Positions 21,348 through 32,540 of a stretch of DNA of 64,000 nt are shown piece after piece (positions within the stretch are counted from its first letter, which is position 1; each line of letters begins with the position of its first letter). This DNA comes from Ectocarpus siliculosus (Eukaryota > Sar > Phaeophyceae > Ectocarpales > Ectocarpaceae), in NCBI GenBank assembly GCA_000310025.1, contig FN649736.1, forward strand, positions 4,123,258 to 4,187,257, read 5' to 3'. The position numbers were made by a program, and so were the translations under genes. Below the pieces are notes generated by a model. That model was not told where the DNA came from. It was given only the letters and a program-made list of their open reading frames with translations, and ran no database searches.

Positions 21348-24081
21348 TCATGTACAATCTGTCGCAAGTCGATTAATGTCGTCTACTAGCAAAACCCCCC
21401 CAGGCACGAGACCCAGCGCACCCGCGGCCGCCACACGGCTCACGTTCTCCACCGCCACTGGAGGGGTCAGCATTGCCTCGAGAGGGCTGGAGCTGCGAAC
21501 GGCTGCGAAGGGCGCCAGGTTGAACAGCTTTTCACGAAAGAAACCAACAGACGAGGGAAGGCAAACGCGTCAGGAGAAAAGGGGTCAGAGATCCTCTTAT
21601 TTCTTGCTTTCGGATACATAGGTAGGCGTTCGTTCGCCTGTACGTGGTGTGACAAAGTACGGCAATACTGCTTCGTGCGTAATCGGATTTTTGAAGTTTT
21701 GAATGATCATACAGACGTCACTCTCTGTGCACCCCCATCAACCAATTTTCTATCTAACGGTAATGCGGACGTCAGTGCGTAGTTGAACCGGTGGAGCGTG
21801 GAACTCAAGTGCCTGTGGCAACAGAGCGCCCGGGATTCGGGGCCACCCGACCCTCTCAACGCCTCAGCGCAACTTCGATTGTTGCACCACTTTGCTTCGT
21901 GCGAGAGACATGAGCGCCTTCATCTATCAAACATGTTCGGAGCAGGGTCGCCATGAGCGCTGTGTTTTCCGAAAAATCTGTTCAGGGGTGAGCACACGAG
22001 CTCTCCTACGTACCATCTCCATAGGTCTCATCAATGCTCCGAGGGGAATAGTGACGGGTCCGACGTCCCTGTCTCCGTAGATGCCGGGGGCGCGCAGGAC
22101 AACGCCTCCATCTGGAAACCTGTACCAGCACACGCAAAAAAAAAAAAAACGCAAAAATGAACTAAAAGCGAAAAAAAAAAAAACACTTCCGATATGTACA
22201 TGAAGCCCCCCTTCAGAGCATTCGTTATCTCGTGCTCGCTCTCTTGGTTGTATTATTTGCCGGCTTCTGACCGGCTTTATGACAAGCTCGTGATCAAAGA
22301 CTAGATTCCTGGATCTCATGCGAACAGCAGCACTAACAACAGACACAATAACACAATCAATCAAATAAAACACCCTTTGCACAACACAGAATAGGAGCAA
22401 ATAGCAGGCTTAAGTGTGGTCCTTCCGCACACAAAACGTTGGGTTCCGAATTAGACCCCGATAATTCAAGCACGCTCGCCGCCGCCCCCTGCCTTTCCAC
22501 CGCCTGTGCTGGCCGTCGGAAGCATTTGATAGTGTTGAGGTTGGAAATCCAGCCGGGAGCGAGCGTGCTCAGGGCGACCCCATCAGGGCAAAGGCTCACC
22601 TTTCTAGGATGGCTTTTTCGGCTTTCTGTTTCCCCTTCCAGTACCCCTTCATGACCGGGTGGTCGTGCTGTGCCCCCGCTGCGGAGATGAAAACAAACCT
22701 CTCCACATCCGCCTGGAAGAATGGCCGGTGTGACGCCAGCATAGCCAACAGGAGAGGGGATACACGGGAGGCGGGAGAAAAATAAAACCGAGAACCGTGG
22801 ACGATGGACTCTCTGTCTTACGGTAGCCTTGTGGCCTTGTAGGGACAGCGGAGCAGCTGCCACCGTGTATGAATGTGTGAGCGAGCTACCGCAAACACGT
22901 TCCTGGCTGATCGAAAAAAACTTGTGGAACGCCCTTACGTCGTGAAAGCTATTTGCTTGCTACACGAGGATAACACGGGCTTGCCTTTTTTGAGGGGAAA
23001 TATGTTGTGTTCGTGTACATAGGAGGCAAGGAATCAGAGGTACACATGCGACGGTCAGAGATGCATGCAAAGAAACCAAACAGGATCTCCACCACGTTCT
23101 TGTGTAACAAACACCTTGCTAGAACAGCTCCCCGAGTGTCGGTGGTGCCCCAACTCAAGTTGTGATCTACCCTTGAGGGCAAGAGACAAAGGGGAACACC
23201 TCTGTACCCCCGCCGCCTTGCGATTAGCACGGCTCGCCAAACAGCTGGCACCTTTTCGGCGGCTTCCGTTGCGGCGACCGTGGCGTCTCCGCAGATCTTC
23301 TCCACTTGCTGATCTGATCCAAAGGCGCCCACGCAGCTGACAACCCCCGCTGCGCCAGATAGCTTGAGACGAAACAAGACAACATTGCAAAGCGGCACAG
23401 CAGAAGCACAATTCAGCCCCACACCGCTCCACGATAACGAAGGAACGCGGGACAATCAGCCGCAAATGATTGGCTACTCGCTCGCTGCAAACCATGCTGC
23501 ATGCGCCGGACAACCACGGGTGGAAAAAGTGCGGACCACACACCTGATGATCAGCAGCTACAACTAAACAAAATCAGTGAGGACTCCTTACCCTTCGTTG
23601 CTTGAGCGGGTTTCATACTAATCCGGCAACTCCCTCCGAGTTCTCGGGAACCCGGCACAAAACAACAGAACACTGCGATCGCGATGATCTCGGTACACCC
23701 ACTGTACTCCAACTACAACGAGTGCTTCCCCCGGCCTGGTACACTACATCATGTTCTTGAAACAAAGTCGATACGCTAAGCTTTGCGACACAGCATTCCC
23801 CTGGTGCAGTCTATATACGCTCACAGCATTCATGTGTGGTTCCACAGCCGCATTCTCCTGAAGAGACGCACCTCGACAGCGTAGTCCTCCGGCTTGAAGA
23901 TGTCCGCTTGAACCCACCGAACCTTGTCTTTCCACGCCTTGTCCTTGCCGGTTGGGGCGCCACTCCTGTTGACACTCACCACATCAGCCCCCATACGGAG
24001 GGCCGCCTGGCAAACGTTCTGGCCCACGAAGCCGCTACCGCCAAATACGATGACCTGTTTTCGTTCGCGGCAGAGGCACAT
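21348..24081 (-). CDS. Coq11 / At1g32220-type atypical short-chain dehydrogenase
   Basis: NAD(P)-binding Rossmann protein of the group that includes yeast Coq11 (coenzyme Q biosynthesis complex) and the plant plastid protein At1g32220. Minus-strand exons are 23872..24081, 23252..23362, 22600..22712, 22014..22119 and 21348..21527; phases are 0, 0, 2, 0 and every junction restores family text. The N-terminus carries VIVFGGSGFVG (residues 10-20, nucleotide-binding loop), VVSVNRSG and VQADIFKPEDY, which matches Coq11 well. Further on come GVVSCVGAFGS, ERFVFISAAG, MKGYWKGKQKAE (the Y-x-x-x-K position), VVLRAPGIYG, IPLGALMRPMEM and AMLTPPVAVENVS. The product is 239 residues from the ATG at 24081; an upstream exon with a presequence may replace MCLCRERKQ. 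Catalytic competence is unknown because many members lack a classical triad. Confidence 0.87.
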
Positions 24082-26699
24082 GGTTATCCAACTTGTCCAC
24101 GTTCTTGACAAATGTATGCACAAGACCAACGCGGGCAGTACAGGGTACAACACCCTCTCCAATGACCGTGAGGGGAGGAGACCAGGACAGTACCTACCTG
24201 TGATTCCCCGGTGCTACGGTTACTGTTTTGAGCTGTGCGTAGTACACCGCAGTAGGAATGAGAGAGGGCCGGTACACCAGGCTAAAAAATCGTGCTAAAT
24301 CGGTAGCAGCAACAGTGTACGCGACTTCAACACGATGTATGGCAGTACGAGTTTGGCTCTGTAGATCATCCCTCATTGCGTGCGATACTGCGCGACGAAC
24401 GATTCGCGAAGCCGTTTCTTCCATTCGCTCTCGCGCGCGTGTGTAGGGCGTTTCCCCCTTGTGCCTCTGGCGCAACCACTACGAGGGACACAGTGTATCC
24501 TCGATCCAGGAGTGAGGCACAAGGGCGTCTTGTGCACCAACTGGCAAACACTTGCGAAAGGACAAAGGTGGTGTTTTTTTTTTTTTAATTAGCATCGACG
24601 GCGCTGACCAACTAAAATACGTCGTTCTTATGCATAGAGCGGGATAAAAACGGGCGAACACGCTTTTCGAATGAAAGAGTCCTGCCGACAGGGGAGGTGC
24701 AGGAGTTGCACGACAGCGGTGTCCTGCTTCTGAAGTACAAGGAGAAGACTCAGTACCACCGAGCAGCATTGTTGCTGCTCATCCCTTTCTTCCATGCTAT
24801 TGCCCTGTACTGCTGTATCGGTTTCCATTGCTACTACTAGCTTCAACAACATCGACCGCACACTGCTGTACCTACAGGCTGACCGATGGTTTGCATCAAC
24901 GTGTTTGCATTGATGTGCAACTCCTCGACGAGTTTCGTCGGCGTTGCGTGTCTGAAGCTTCCGTTGTTTGTATTACGGGAAGCCGCAAGTGCTTACTACG
25001 GTAACACTCTCGAGCACGAGACACAGCAATAGCAAAGCAACTGAAGAATGAAGACGTCCAGACCGCGAGGAAGACCTTGAAACTACGGTGCCGACCATGA
25101 CAAGGCCAAAGAACGAAATCCATCCGAAGAAAACGTACGACGACAGGATACATACAAAACAAGAAGTAAACGCGAAAGAATTGCACGAACAAACGCCTCG
25201 AGCAGTTCTCCCCGATGGTCTAAGAGGGCCTGAAGCATGTTGGTCGTTTGGCGATAGGCTTCCATCGGATGGGCTGAAGCGGCACCGGCGGCGAGAGGGG
25301 TGACCCCCGGCGGCAGAATTTGGCCCGAGGGCGGCGCCGGCGGCGGGGGAGCCGGCCGGGCCGCAGGCACTCGCGGAGGGAGCGGCAGCATCGGTCGCAG
25401 CAGCGGCGGCGAGAGTGGTGAACCCTGGCGGCAGGGTTTTCCCCGCGGCGGCGGGAGGAGACGGCCGGGCCGCAGGCACTCGCGGCGGGAGCGGCAGCAT
25501 CGGCAACAGCACAGGCGGCGAGAGTGGTCACCCCTGGCAGCAAGGTTTCCCCGCGGCGGGGGGAGACGGCCGGGCCGCAGGCACTCGCGGAGGGAGCGGC
25601 AGCATCGGCAGCAGCACCGGTGGCGAGAGGGGGAACAACCGGCAGTCATTTGTTCCCTGCGACGCCGGCCGGGGGGACGGCCGGGGTGCAGGCACTCGCA
25701 GCTAGAGCTGTACCATCGGTAGCAGCACCAGCGGCGAGAGGGGTGACCCCTGGCGGCAGGGTTTTCCCCGCGGCGGCGGGGGGAGACGGCCGGGCCGCAG
25801 GCACTCGCGGTGGGCGCGGCAGCATCGGCAACAGCACCGGCGGCGAGAGGGGGAACCACCGGAAGTCATGTGTTCCCCGCGGCGCCGGCGGGCCGGGACG
25901 CACGCACGCGCGGACGGAGCAGCGGCACCGTTGATGGGAGCGGCGACGACAGGAGTAGTTACCGTGACGGTCGCAACGGAGGGTGGACTGGGCTACCGCA
26001 CGCCATGAGCCAACCCGGCAGACAGCGATCCGTCAGCAGCGGTACAAGGTGACGCCTGCGGTCACGCGGTCGGGGTCTCGTCGAACCGATATCATGGTTG
26101 GTTGTCGGCGTGTGCACTTCATTTTCACGCTCGCAGGCTCCTGAAGAGAACGTTTCTGCGCAGAGGAGTGACTGAAGTTCCGCCCGAAAAAGAACAGTCC
26201 ACACCGGCACCGAGTGGACAAAAAAATACCATTATTTCCCCCCCCCACGCCCCTGCGTACATGCACTACTTCTTCTGGCGAGGAAATCCTACTATAATAC
26301 TGCCGAGAGTGCTTGCTGAGATGTACGTACGTACATACATCTGGTTACGCACGAAGACAGCCAAATACTCCTACTGTAGATGAGATCACCCAGAACGCGC
26401 TCTGCTCATTTTTTGCATCCGAGCGGACCCCAGTCTAGCTTTCCTCTCCTAAAAAATGAGCCGGACGGGAGATTGACGGGAGGGGAGCGAGGCGGAGGGC
26501 GTACAATATAATCTGAGTTTTCCCCATCTGAACATGGGTTAGAACTGTTTTTCTTGTGGTGAACGGTTGGTGCGTGTGTGAACGAGTGGACGGAGGGGGT
26601 AAAACACCTGTCTGTTGGCCAGACCAGGTGACAGGATGTAGCAAGGAAACACGCCCCAAAAATCAACCAAACAAATAAACAAAGCGTCGTCTGCGGAAC
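24082..26699. other. interval with minisatellite, no recognised gene
   Basis: May hold the 5' exon and promoter of the dehydrogenase gene. The 10-mer TACTGCTGTA lies at 24808. The GC-rich minisatellite at 25285-25935 dominates the right half. Long open frames across it on both strands are products of its composition. Confidence 0.5.
25285..25935. repeat. GC-rich minisatellite, about six units of 105-110 bp
   Basis: The block GGCCGGGCCGCAGGCACTCG recurs near 25350, 25462, 25568, (variant) 25678 and 25788, with a decayed copy near 25890. Each is followed by GGGAGCGGCAGCATCGG-type sequence and a GGCGGCGAGAG block. The spacing varies between about 105 and 112 bp and is not a constant multiple of three, so a conserved coding role is unlikely. 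Confidence 0.85.
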
Positions 26700-26777
26700 T
26701 TGGGGCAGTTGGCGGGGCTGGTTCTCATGATCATGGACGATGGCCTCCCACGCGCCTTGGATGTCTCGGAAGGCATA
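26700..26777 (-). CDS. possible internal exon of an unidentified (mitochondrial?) protein
   Basis: After the acceptor CACACCAG the minus strand reads YAFRDIQGAWEAIVHDHE, then NQPRQLPQ, 26 codons in phase 0, ending before GTTCCG. The text is convincingly protein-like compared with what follows it (TTLCLFVWLIF). It could belong to the gene whose first exon is at 28916-29038 or to a start at 27132 (MASRSIARQHKKGFTAGK). The donor is weak and the family is not recognised. Confidence 0.35.
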
Positions 26778-27065
26778 CTGGTGTGTTTGAGCTACTGCTG
26801 TAGGGGTGTTGTTGTAAGGAAACAAATTGCTGCTCCCTGCAACTATCTGAGAAGTATATATACCCGTCCAATAAAGGTGAAAATGGAGTTTTTGGTGGTG
26901 GGGGGGACCCATAGGACCCCAACAAACTGTTACAAAACAAATAAATACGCGGAGAGACCCGGAGGGACGAAAGAACCCGTAGACGAAATGTAATACTTGG
27001 GATAGGACCGAGAGTAATAATGGGAGAGAGTTCGCGAATCCAATGCAGCAAAGGTACACACACAC

Positions 27066-27132
27066 ATAGAGGAAGTCCTTTGCCGGCCGTGAACCCCTTC
27101 TTATGTTGGCGAGCAATGCTCCTCGAGGCCAT
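27066..27132 (-). CDS. possible first exon, MASRSIARQHKKGF type
   Basis: ATG at 27132 opens MASRSIARQHKKGFTAGKGLPL, a basic N-terminus resembling a mitochondrial presequence, before a run of GT dinucleotides that could supply a donor. Using the GT after CTATGT would join in phase 0 to the exon at 26700-26777. The frame stays open upstream of the ATG. Evidence is compositional only. Confidence 0.3.
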
Positions 27133-28915
27133 CTCATTTACTCTCGAAAAATCGGCAGCGGCAAGGGCGGCAATCAATCGCAATAAACCGGAGACAAACG
27201 CTTCGTGGACCCTTCAAAACAAAATTATTCACAAGTGTTCGAAGAACTGGAAAGGGAAGGGACGGAGAGAGGAGAAAAGGAGAGTTATGGGCGAAGACGT
27301 ACGTACACGTGCTTCCTTCCGTGGTGGAGATGGCCTAACTAACTGCACTCTGTGTAACATGGAAAGCGTCATCAGTTGGTGGCTCTCGGCTCTCTCGCAG
27401 TTACGGCACATACCGACAACATTGTGAGCATGGGCGAGATGGGCGGAGGGACGGACGGGTAAAAGTCAAGTCAACGTGAAGAGGGATGGCAGTTGCACAA
27501 CTTGTCAGCTTGTCAACGTTCGACTAGACCTGTGTAGCCGTGTAGATGCATACCACATCACCGAACTATGTACTGCAGCAAGACCAGGGGCAGCGATCGC
27601 GGCGGTTGACAAACTGCTTCACATGCGGTCCAGAAATACTGCTCATCACACAACTCAAAGCAAACAAAACCGAAAAAAAACACGCGCGCGCATGGAAGAC
27701 ACAACAGCAAAAGGCCGACAGAGACATATATTCCGAAAACATGCTTATGAGCGAGAGCAACGTTAACGATGATTGTTGCTGTCGGTGCACGTTTTGGGGA
27801 ATGAGTGACGCGTACGGGTGTCCAACCCTAACAGACAGAGAGACAGTATACCTGCGAGATGCCCGCTGTGGTGCATCACAACAGCAGCCTGAGGGATACA
27901 AACCACCAAGCAAGAAGGCGGGAAGCCCCGCTCACTCAGTAAGAAAAAAAAAAAGAAAATGTGATGCACGGCACGGACCCGCTTTGTATGTTCAACCGCC
28001 GCGTTCGTGTGGCGACACGGACAAGGCCGACTCTTGTCGGCCACAGGAAGCGGAAGCTCCTCAAACTCGGGGAGGGGTCATCATCTGCGATTCCCCACCG
28101 AACCATACTCAACACTCCGCGAGATTTGCACTGTAGCTCGAGATCAACATTTCGGGCCGGGTCGGGCAAGGGGTGGGGGAGTCGAATGAAACTTCCACGG
28201 ATATTGGTCTGAGAAGCTGAAGCTAAAGCTTCAGAATGGTATGATTCACTCCTTGAGTCGGCCGCGCTGATTAATATGTTTGCGAATGAAAAAGAAGTCG
28301 ACCATGAGTGGACATGGGTATTTTTCGCTTTTTTATGAATGTGTGCACGCAGATTTTGATTTTTTTATTTTGTGCCCACATGTGAGAGCCAGTTTCTGTT
28401 GAGGAAAACATGCGAGATCATTAGATGTCAGATACATCCAGTCCGTCCGCAACAGAGAGCAGGTAGAATCTAGGTGTACCAAAGGGTCTGAACGGTTGCC
28501 GCCCTCTGCCTGTTTGTACCGTGTGGGTGGGTAACCTCCAGAGCGGCATTGCGACAGCTCGTGTCCAAGATAAGCAGCAGTCAAACGTCATAGCTTGATG
28601 TGGGGGTTCTCTGAACGTAGGTCAACCGGGCACAGAAGGATCGACGCGACTCCTGTCGACTACAGGCTTACGAACGCTGAAAGACAGGCTTACGAACGCT
28701 GAAAGACTCACCGATGGTACCTTTGGCCTATGTACCAAATCACCTGCTTGCTGTACGTTGGCAGCGACGGGTGAGTGATGGTGTGGGTGATAGGCAACCT
28801 CTAGAGCTGAAATGCTGTTCGAAGGCAAGGCAGGCAGATTGAGCACCACTTTGTATTTACAGCTGCTTGTTTCAGCAGTAGAGCACGACATGCAACGCTG
28901 AGTCAACTGTTTTAC
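27133..28915. other. interval, probable introns of a minus-strand gene
   Basis: If the exon at 28916-29038 continues to the left, this stretch is intronic. Further exons were not identified. It contains a 22-bp tandem pair at 28662-28705 and a copy (28020-28115) of a repeat also seen at about 17625-17715. Confidence 0.4.
28662..28705. repeat. 22-bp direct tandem pair
   Basis: ACAGGCTTACGAACGCTGAA begins identical units at 28662 and 28684. Confidence 0.9.
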
Positions 28916-29038
28916 CTTTGGAACACCCTCCTCCTCCTTCTCCGCAGCAACACCCTGACCTCGCGAGAGACCGCGGACTCCAAGTGCCCTGGGCAATCTC
29001 TTCGCAAGCAACGACGTTGATCGCTGGACAAGCAACAT
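28916..29038 (-). CDS. first exon of a nuclear gene with a mitochondrial-type presequence
   Basis: ATG at 29038 opens MLLVQRSTSLLAKRLPRALG and VRGLSRGQGVAAEKEEEGVPK, 41 codons, ending in phase 0 before GTAAAAC. The first 30 residues are Arg/Leu/Ser-rich with no acidic residue and end in an RGLSRGQG stretch suited to matrix peptidase cleavage; then an acidic Glu/Lys stretch follows. This is a typical mitochondrial targeting exon. The rest of the gene should lie to the left on the minus strand; candidate exons at 27066-27132 and 26700-26777 are unproven. It is head to head with the gene at 29434, 395 bp apart. Confidence 0.55.
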
Positions 29039-29433
29039 GGCCGGAAGGAGCAGAGCTAAGTAAACGCTGAGACGAGAGACGATACACACAAACAACGGGG
29101 GAGCGGAAGGGGGCGCGGCTAAAAGAGGGAGAACCCGAGTGGTAACCGAGGGTTCGGCGCTGAACCCATGTTGACCAATTAGAAGCCGGCAGCTCCTCGC
29201 TCCCCGCTCCCTGCTCCTCTGCTTTGCTGCACCTCCCGTCCAGCTCCCGTCCTCCCTCCGTTGCTCCCCAGTGTGTACCCGTGAGTTGGAAAGCGCGCAG
29301 TGCAGGCGGCTCCGGTGGCAAGGTAGCTATCCATCGAGCTGAACATATTTTCACCATAGGTTTGGCCCTTTGGTCAACGCTATCCAAGCAAGTCCAGGTA
29401 GAGATTAGAAGACTCACGGTGAGCAGTCTAAAT
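29039..29433. promoter_or_regulatory. putative bidirectional promoter, 395 bp
   Basis: Lies between two divergent first exons (minus ATG 29038, plus ATG 29434). The left part has several GCTCC/CTCCCG blocks (29198-29270). No TATA-like element is obvious. The regulatory role is inferred from gene arrangement. Confidence 0.45.
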
Positions 29434-32400
29434 ATGCCGCCGAAAGGAAGCCAGTTGCTCAACCGCGTTCTAGCTCGAGAGCATGATGGCGACGGCGGGA
29501 GCAGTTCCAGTAGCGAGGACGACTACGGCTTGCAACAGATGGCCGCCAACGCAAGCGCTGGACTCAAGATGGGTGAGTCGGGGGTGGGTGCATGGAGTAC
29601 TGCTGTAGCCTTGCAACCCCAAAAGCACTACAATTGTTACTGCTGTGGCGGGTATGCCCCACTTCAGCGAATTACAGCAGTCCTGGACCGGGCACAGTTG
29701 GGGGTGCCACTTTTGTTCGGTCGAAATGCAATGGGTGTCAAGAAATCGTTTCCACAGCCGCGACCTGGTATGGTACAGGTACCCTTGTAAGGTTGATGCG
29801 CCTTCTATTGTGGGCCGTCGTTGAGGACCGCCGACACAAAACAGGATAGGTAGTGAGTAAATAGGGGGCGCCCATATGCTAAGTAGCAGGACTAGTACAA
29901 GAAGAGGGCTTTTGTGTGAAAGGCGACAAGGCTTTTGGCACACCAGCTTTATACTGTAGCATCTTGCCCATGACAGCATTGTGGTTCATGGAAGCTAAGA
30001 CGGAGAGCAAGCCAAAAACGCTCCAGTCTCATAACTGCTGTGCATACCGCGCGGTGTGTGGAGGCGTCGGATACCAGAACCCGCGGGTGTGCGCAAGGAA
30101 GCCGAGAGAAAACTGTTGTAGGGATGATCGTGTTCATTGATGTGCCCTCTCGCCTACCCTTCCGGTGCTATGCAACAGCTGCTCGATCTAAGTTTTCAGT
30201 GGCGGCATATCGGGCCTCCATATCGCCATGATGCAAGTTGCAGATTTTCGCATCCACCGGTGAACCTCACAGCGGTTTTGTGCAGTACCTGTAGTCTAGC
30301 ACTATCCGATGCCATTACTTTACATGCATGATGTTTTGCGCGTTTGTCTACTTTGTTTTGCAGAAATGGAGATGCTGCGCGAGAGCAAGGCAAGGGAAAA
30401 AAAGGATGGCGTTGAGCGGAAGGCGTGCATCGTAGACCGCAATCAATTCTTCAACACACAGGTGATTTTCGGCAAAAAGTCGGGGAAGCTCTTTCAATCT
30501 TTTCGCGGGCACGCAACAGGCCTAGTTGTCCTTTTTGTTCGATTTTTGTGTTTCAGTCCTACTCCGAACAAGCTCCGAACGCGCCCCCATAGGCCACTTC
30601 GCTCATGCTTGCGGCTGATCGGACGAGGTGATGCCGGTGCCTTTGTTGAAAGGGCGGCACGATGCGTTAACCTCGACATATGCGGCTCCAAGACTAGCAA
30701 TGCTCATCACCTACCGTATGATGTAACCAACGCCCCTGCTTTGACGGCAGCTCGGAAGTTCTTCTAAGCATGGGTGTATACGTGGACATTTTGCATGTAC
30801 TGTTCTGTGGAGTTGAAGGGTAACCTCGCCATGGTCTGAACCTCTGGGATGTTGGCAATGTTCACGTCAACGGCGAATGAATGTGGTTTGTGTCATATCG
30901 ACCTCAGATTGGCATCGGATACCAACACAAGACGGTGGTGAGGCAGAGGACGGTAGAGCAGCCGACAGGCGCTGGACAGCGAGTGGTGGACATGTCGGTA
31001 GCCGCAGCTCGAGGAAAGAAGGGGAAACGGTGTGCACGGCAAGGAGGCAGAGAAAGCGATAGCAGCAGCAGCAGCAGCAGCAGCAGCAACGAAGAAGAGG
31101 ACGATGATGGTGGTGATGGAGACCGGAGGGGAAAGAAGAGAAAGAAAAAGAGCAGCGGCAGCGGCAGCAGGAGGAAGTCCTCCTCAAGCAAGACAAAGAA
31201 GAGGAAGAAGGACAAGGATAGGGACGAGGAGCACGCCGGAAAGCGGGGGGAGAAGGTGCGGCAGTGACAGACCCTGAGTTCTCTTGTCTGAACTAAACAC
31301 CTTTTGTTCGTGCTTCGGGGCAAAATAGTGCGGTGCAACCTGGTGGCGCTGTTTCCGATCCTGATTAGAACTTACAACAGTTTTCGGGGGGCGGTAATTG
31401 TTGTATGTGAAAGAGGGGAGATCGAGAGTTTATATTACGTTACATGCGAACCCAGTAGTCGCCGACACGGCAACTTCCGCCAGTGGTGCTTCCGCAACAC
31501 CCTCATGGTGCATACCATTCGCCACTGGCAGTGTGGACGTAACTCGTTCCCATCTGGCTGTATCTTGTGGTACATCTGATCCAGAATACCACCGCCTTCC
31601 CGTGCAGCATGCGGCCTCTCCCCCCTGCTACTTGCCGGACGGGCCCGACAGCAGTCTTTCGGGCCGTACCCCCGCCTCCTCCCGCCCCCGCTTCGACCGA
31701 CGCTGTTTCCGGCGCAGGCGGTCAATCGGACGTACAGCTAGATGCTCTACCCCCCCGCTCCCCCAAGAGAAGTCCTCCAAAAACTATTTTGCCGGTCATG
31801 GAACATTCCACGGGTTTTTCCCTTCGCGCGCTGTTACTTTGATTGGCAGTGTCTCAGAGAGAACAAGTCCATAACCTTGGGGACTGGTGTTGCATGTTGC
31901 GCCACCTGCTTAGTCGTTGTGCGTGGAATCATCCCGCATCATAATTTTCATTTGGCACTTCCGGCACGCGCGTTGGATCGTTCAGCAGGCCAAGAAGGAG
32001 AAGCGAGACAAGAAAAGCAAGAAGTCCAGCCGACGGGGAGAGCGAGACGAGGGCAAGGACGAGGACGAAAGTAGTAGCACCACCCACAAGCGTAAGCACA
32101 AAAAGAAGCGGAAGCAGCGGGAGAGCTCATCGGGGAAGAAACGCAGCAGCAATGGCGACGGCAGCCGTGACGGAATCGGGTCCAAGAGCAAGAAGAACAA
32201 GAGAGCGGTGGTCGGTTCTCCCGTCGAGCCCTCGTCATCTTCTCCGTCCTCTTCGCCGAAAAGCTCGTCGGACGGGGAGTGCAGCGACAACGAACCCGCC
32301 GCCAACACCTCGACTGCTGCTGTGTCGCTAGGAGGGTCGAAGCGCATGCCGCCGCCGCCGCCGATCGCCGCTGGGGGCGGCAAGGGTCGGCTGCCAACCA

Positions 32401-32540
32401 AGGCTGCGGAAAGAGCGAGGGTCCCGCTGCAGCAGCTCCGAGATTTGATCGAGACTAAAATCCGGCGGAAGCAGACCCTAGCGGCGACCACGGCTCGCGA
32501 GGAGGATGGCGAAGAAGGTGGTTCTTCTTCAACAAGCTGA
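29434..32540 (+). CDS. Lys/Ser/Arg-rich nuclear-type protein, unknown family
   Basis: Four exons, 29434..29572, 30364..30461, 30908..31255 and 31986..32540, join in phases 1, 0 and 0 to give 379 residues. The N-terminus (MPPKGSQLLNRVLAREHDGD) and an acidic Ser run precede a conserved-looking core: MEMLRESKAREKKDGVERK, ACIVDRNQFFNTQ, IGIGYQHKTVVRQRTVE. The remainder alternates poly-Ser, acidic and basic blocks (KKRKKKSSGSGSRRKSSSS; KKEKRDKKSKKSSRRGER; HKRKHKKKRKQRESSSGKK), ending in a Pro-rich patch and a helical PLQQLRDLIETKIRRKQT. Multiple lysine clusters suggest nuclear localisation, and the SR-like composition suggests RNA or chromatin work, but no named domain was recognised. Donors are GTGAGT, GTGATT and GTGCGG. 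The 10-mer TACTGCTGTA lies 26 bases into intron 1. Confidence 0.75.

Noticed and set aside
25083-25859. 258-codon minus-strand frame over the minisatellite
   Set aside because: The repeat period is not a constant multiple of three and several frames are open, so this is a compositional artefact.
25285-25935. CRISPR-like array
   Set aside because: Regular repeats, but the units are contiguous tandem copies of about 108 bp without unique spacers, and the DNA is eukaryotic nuclear.
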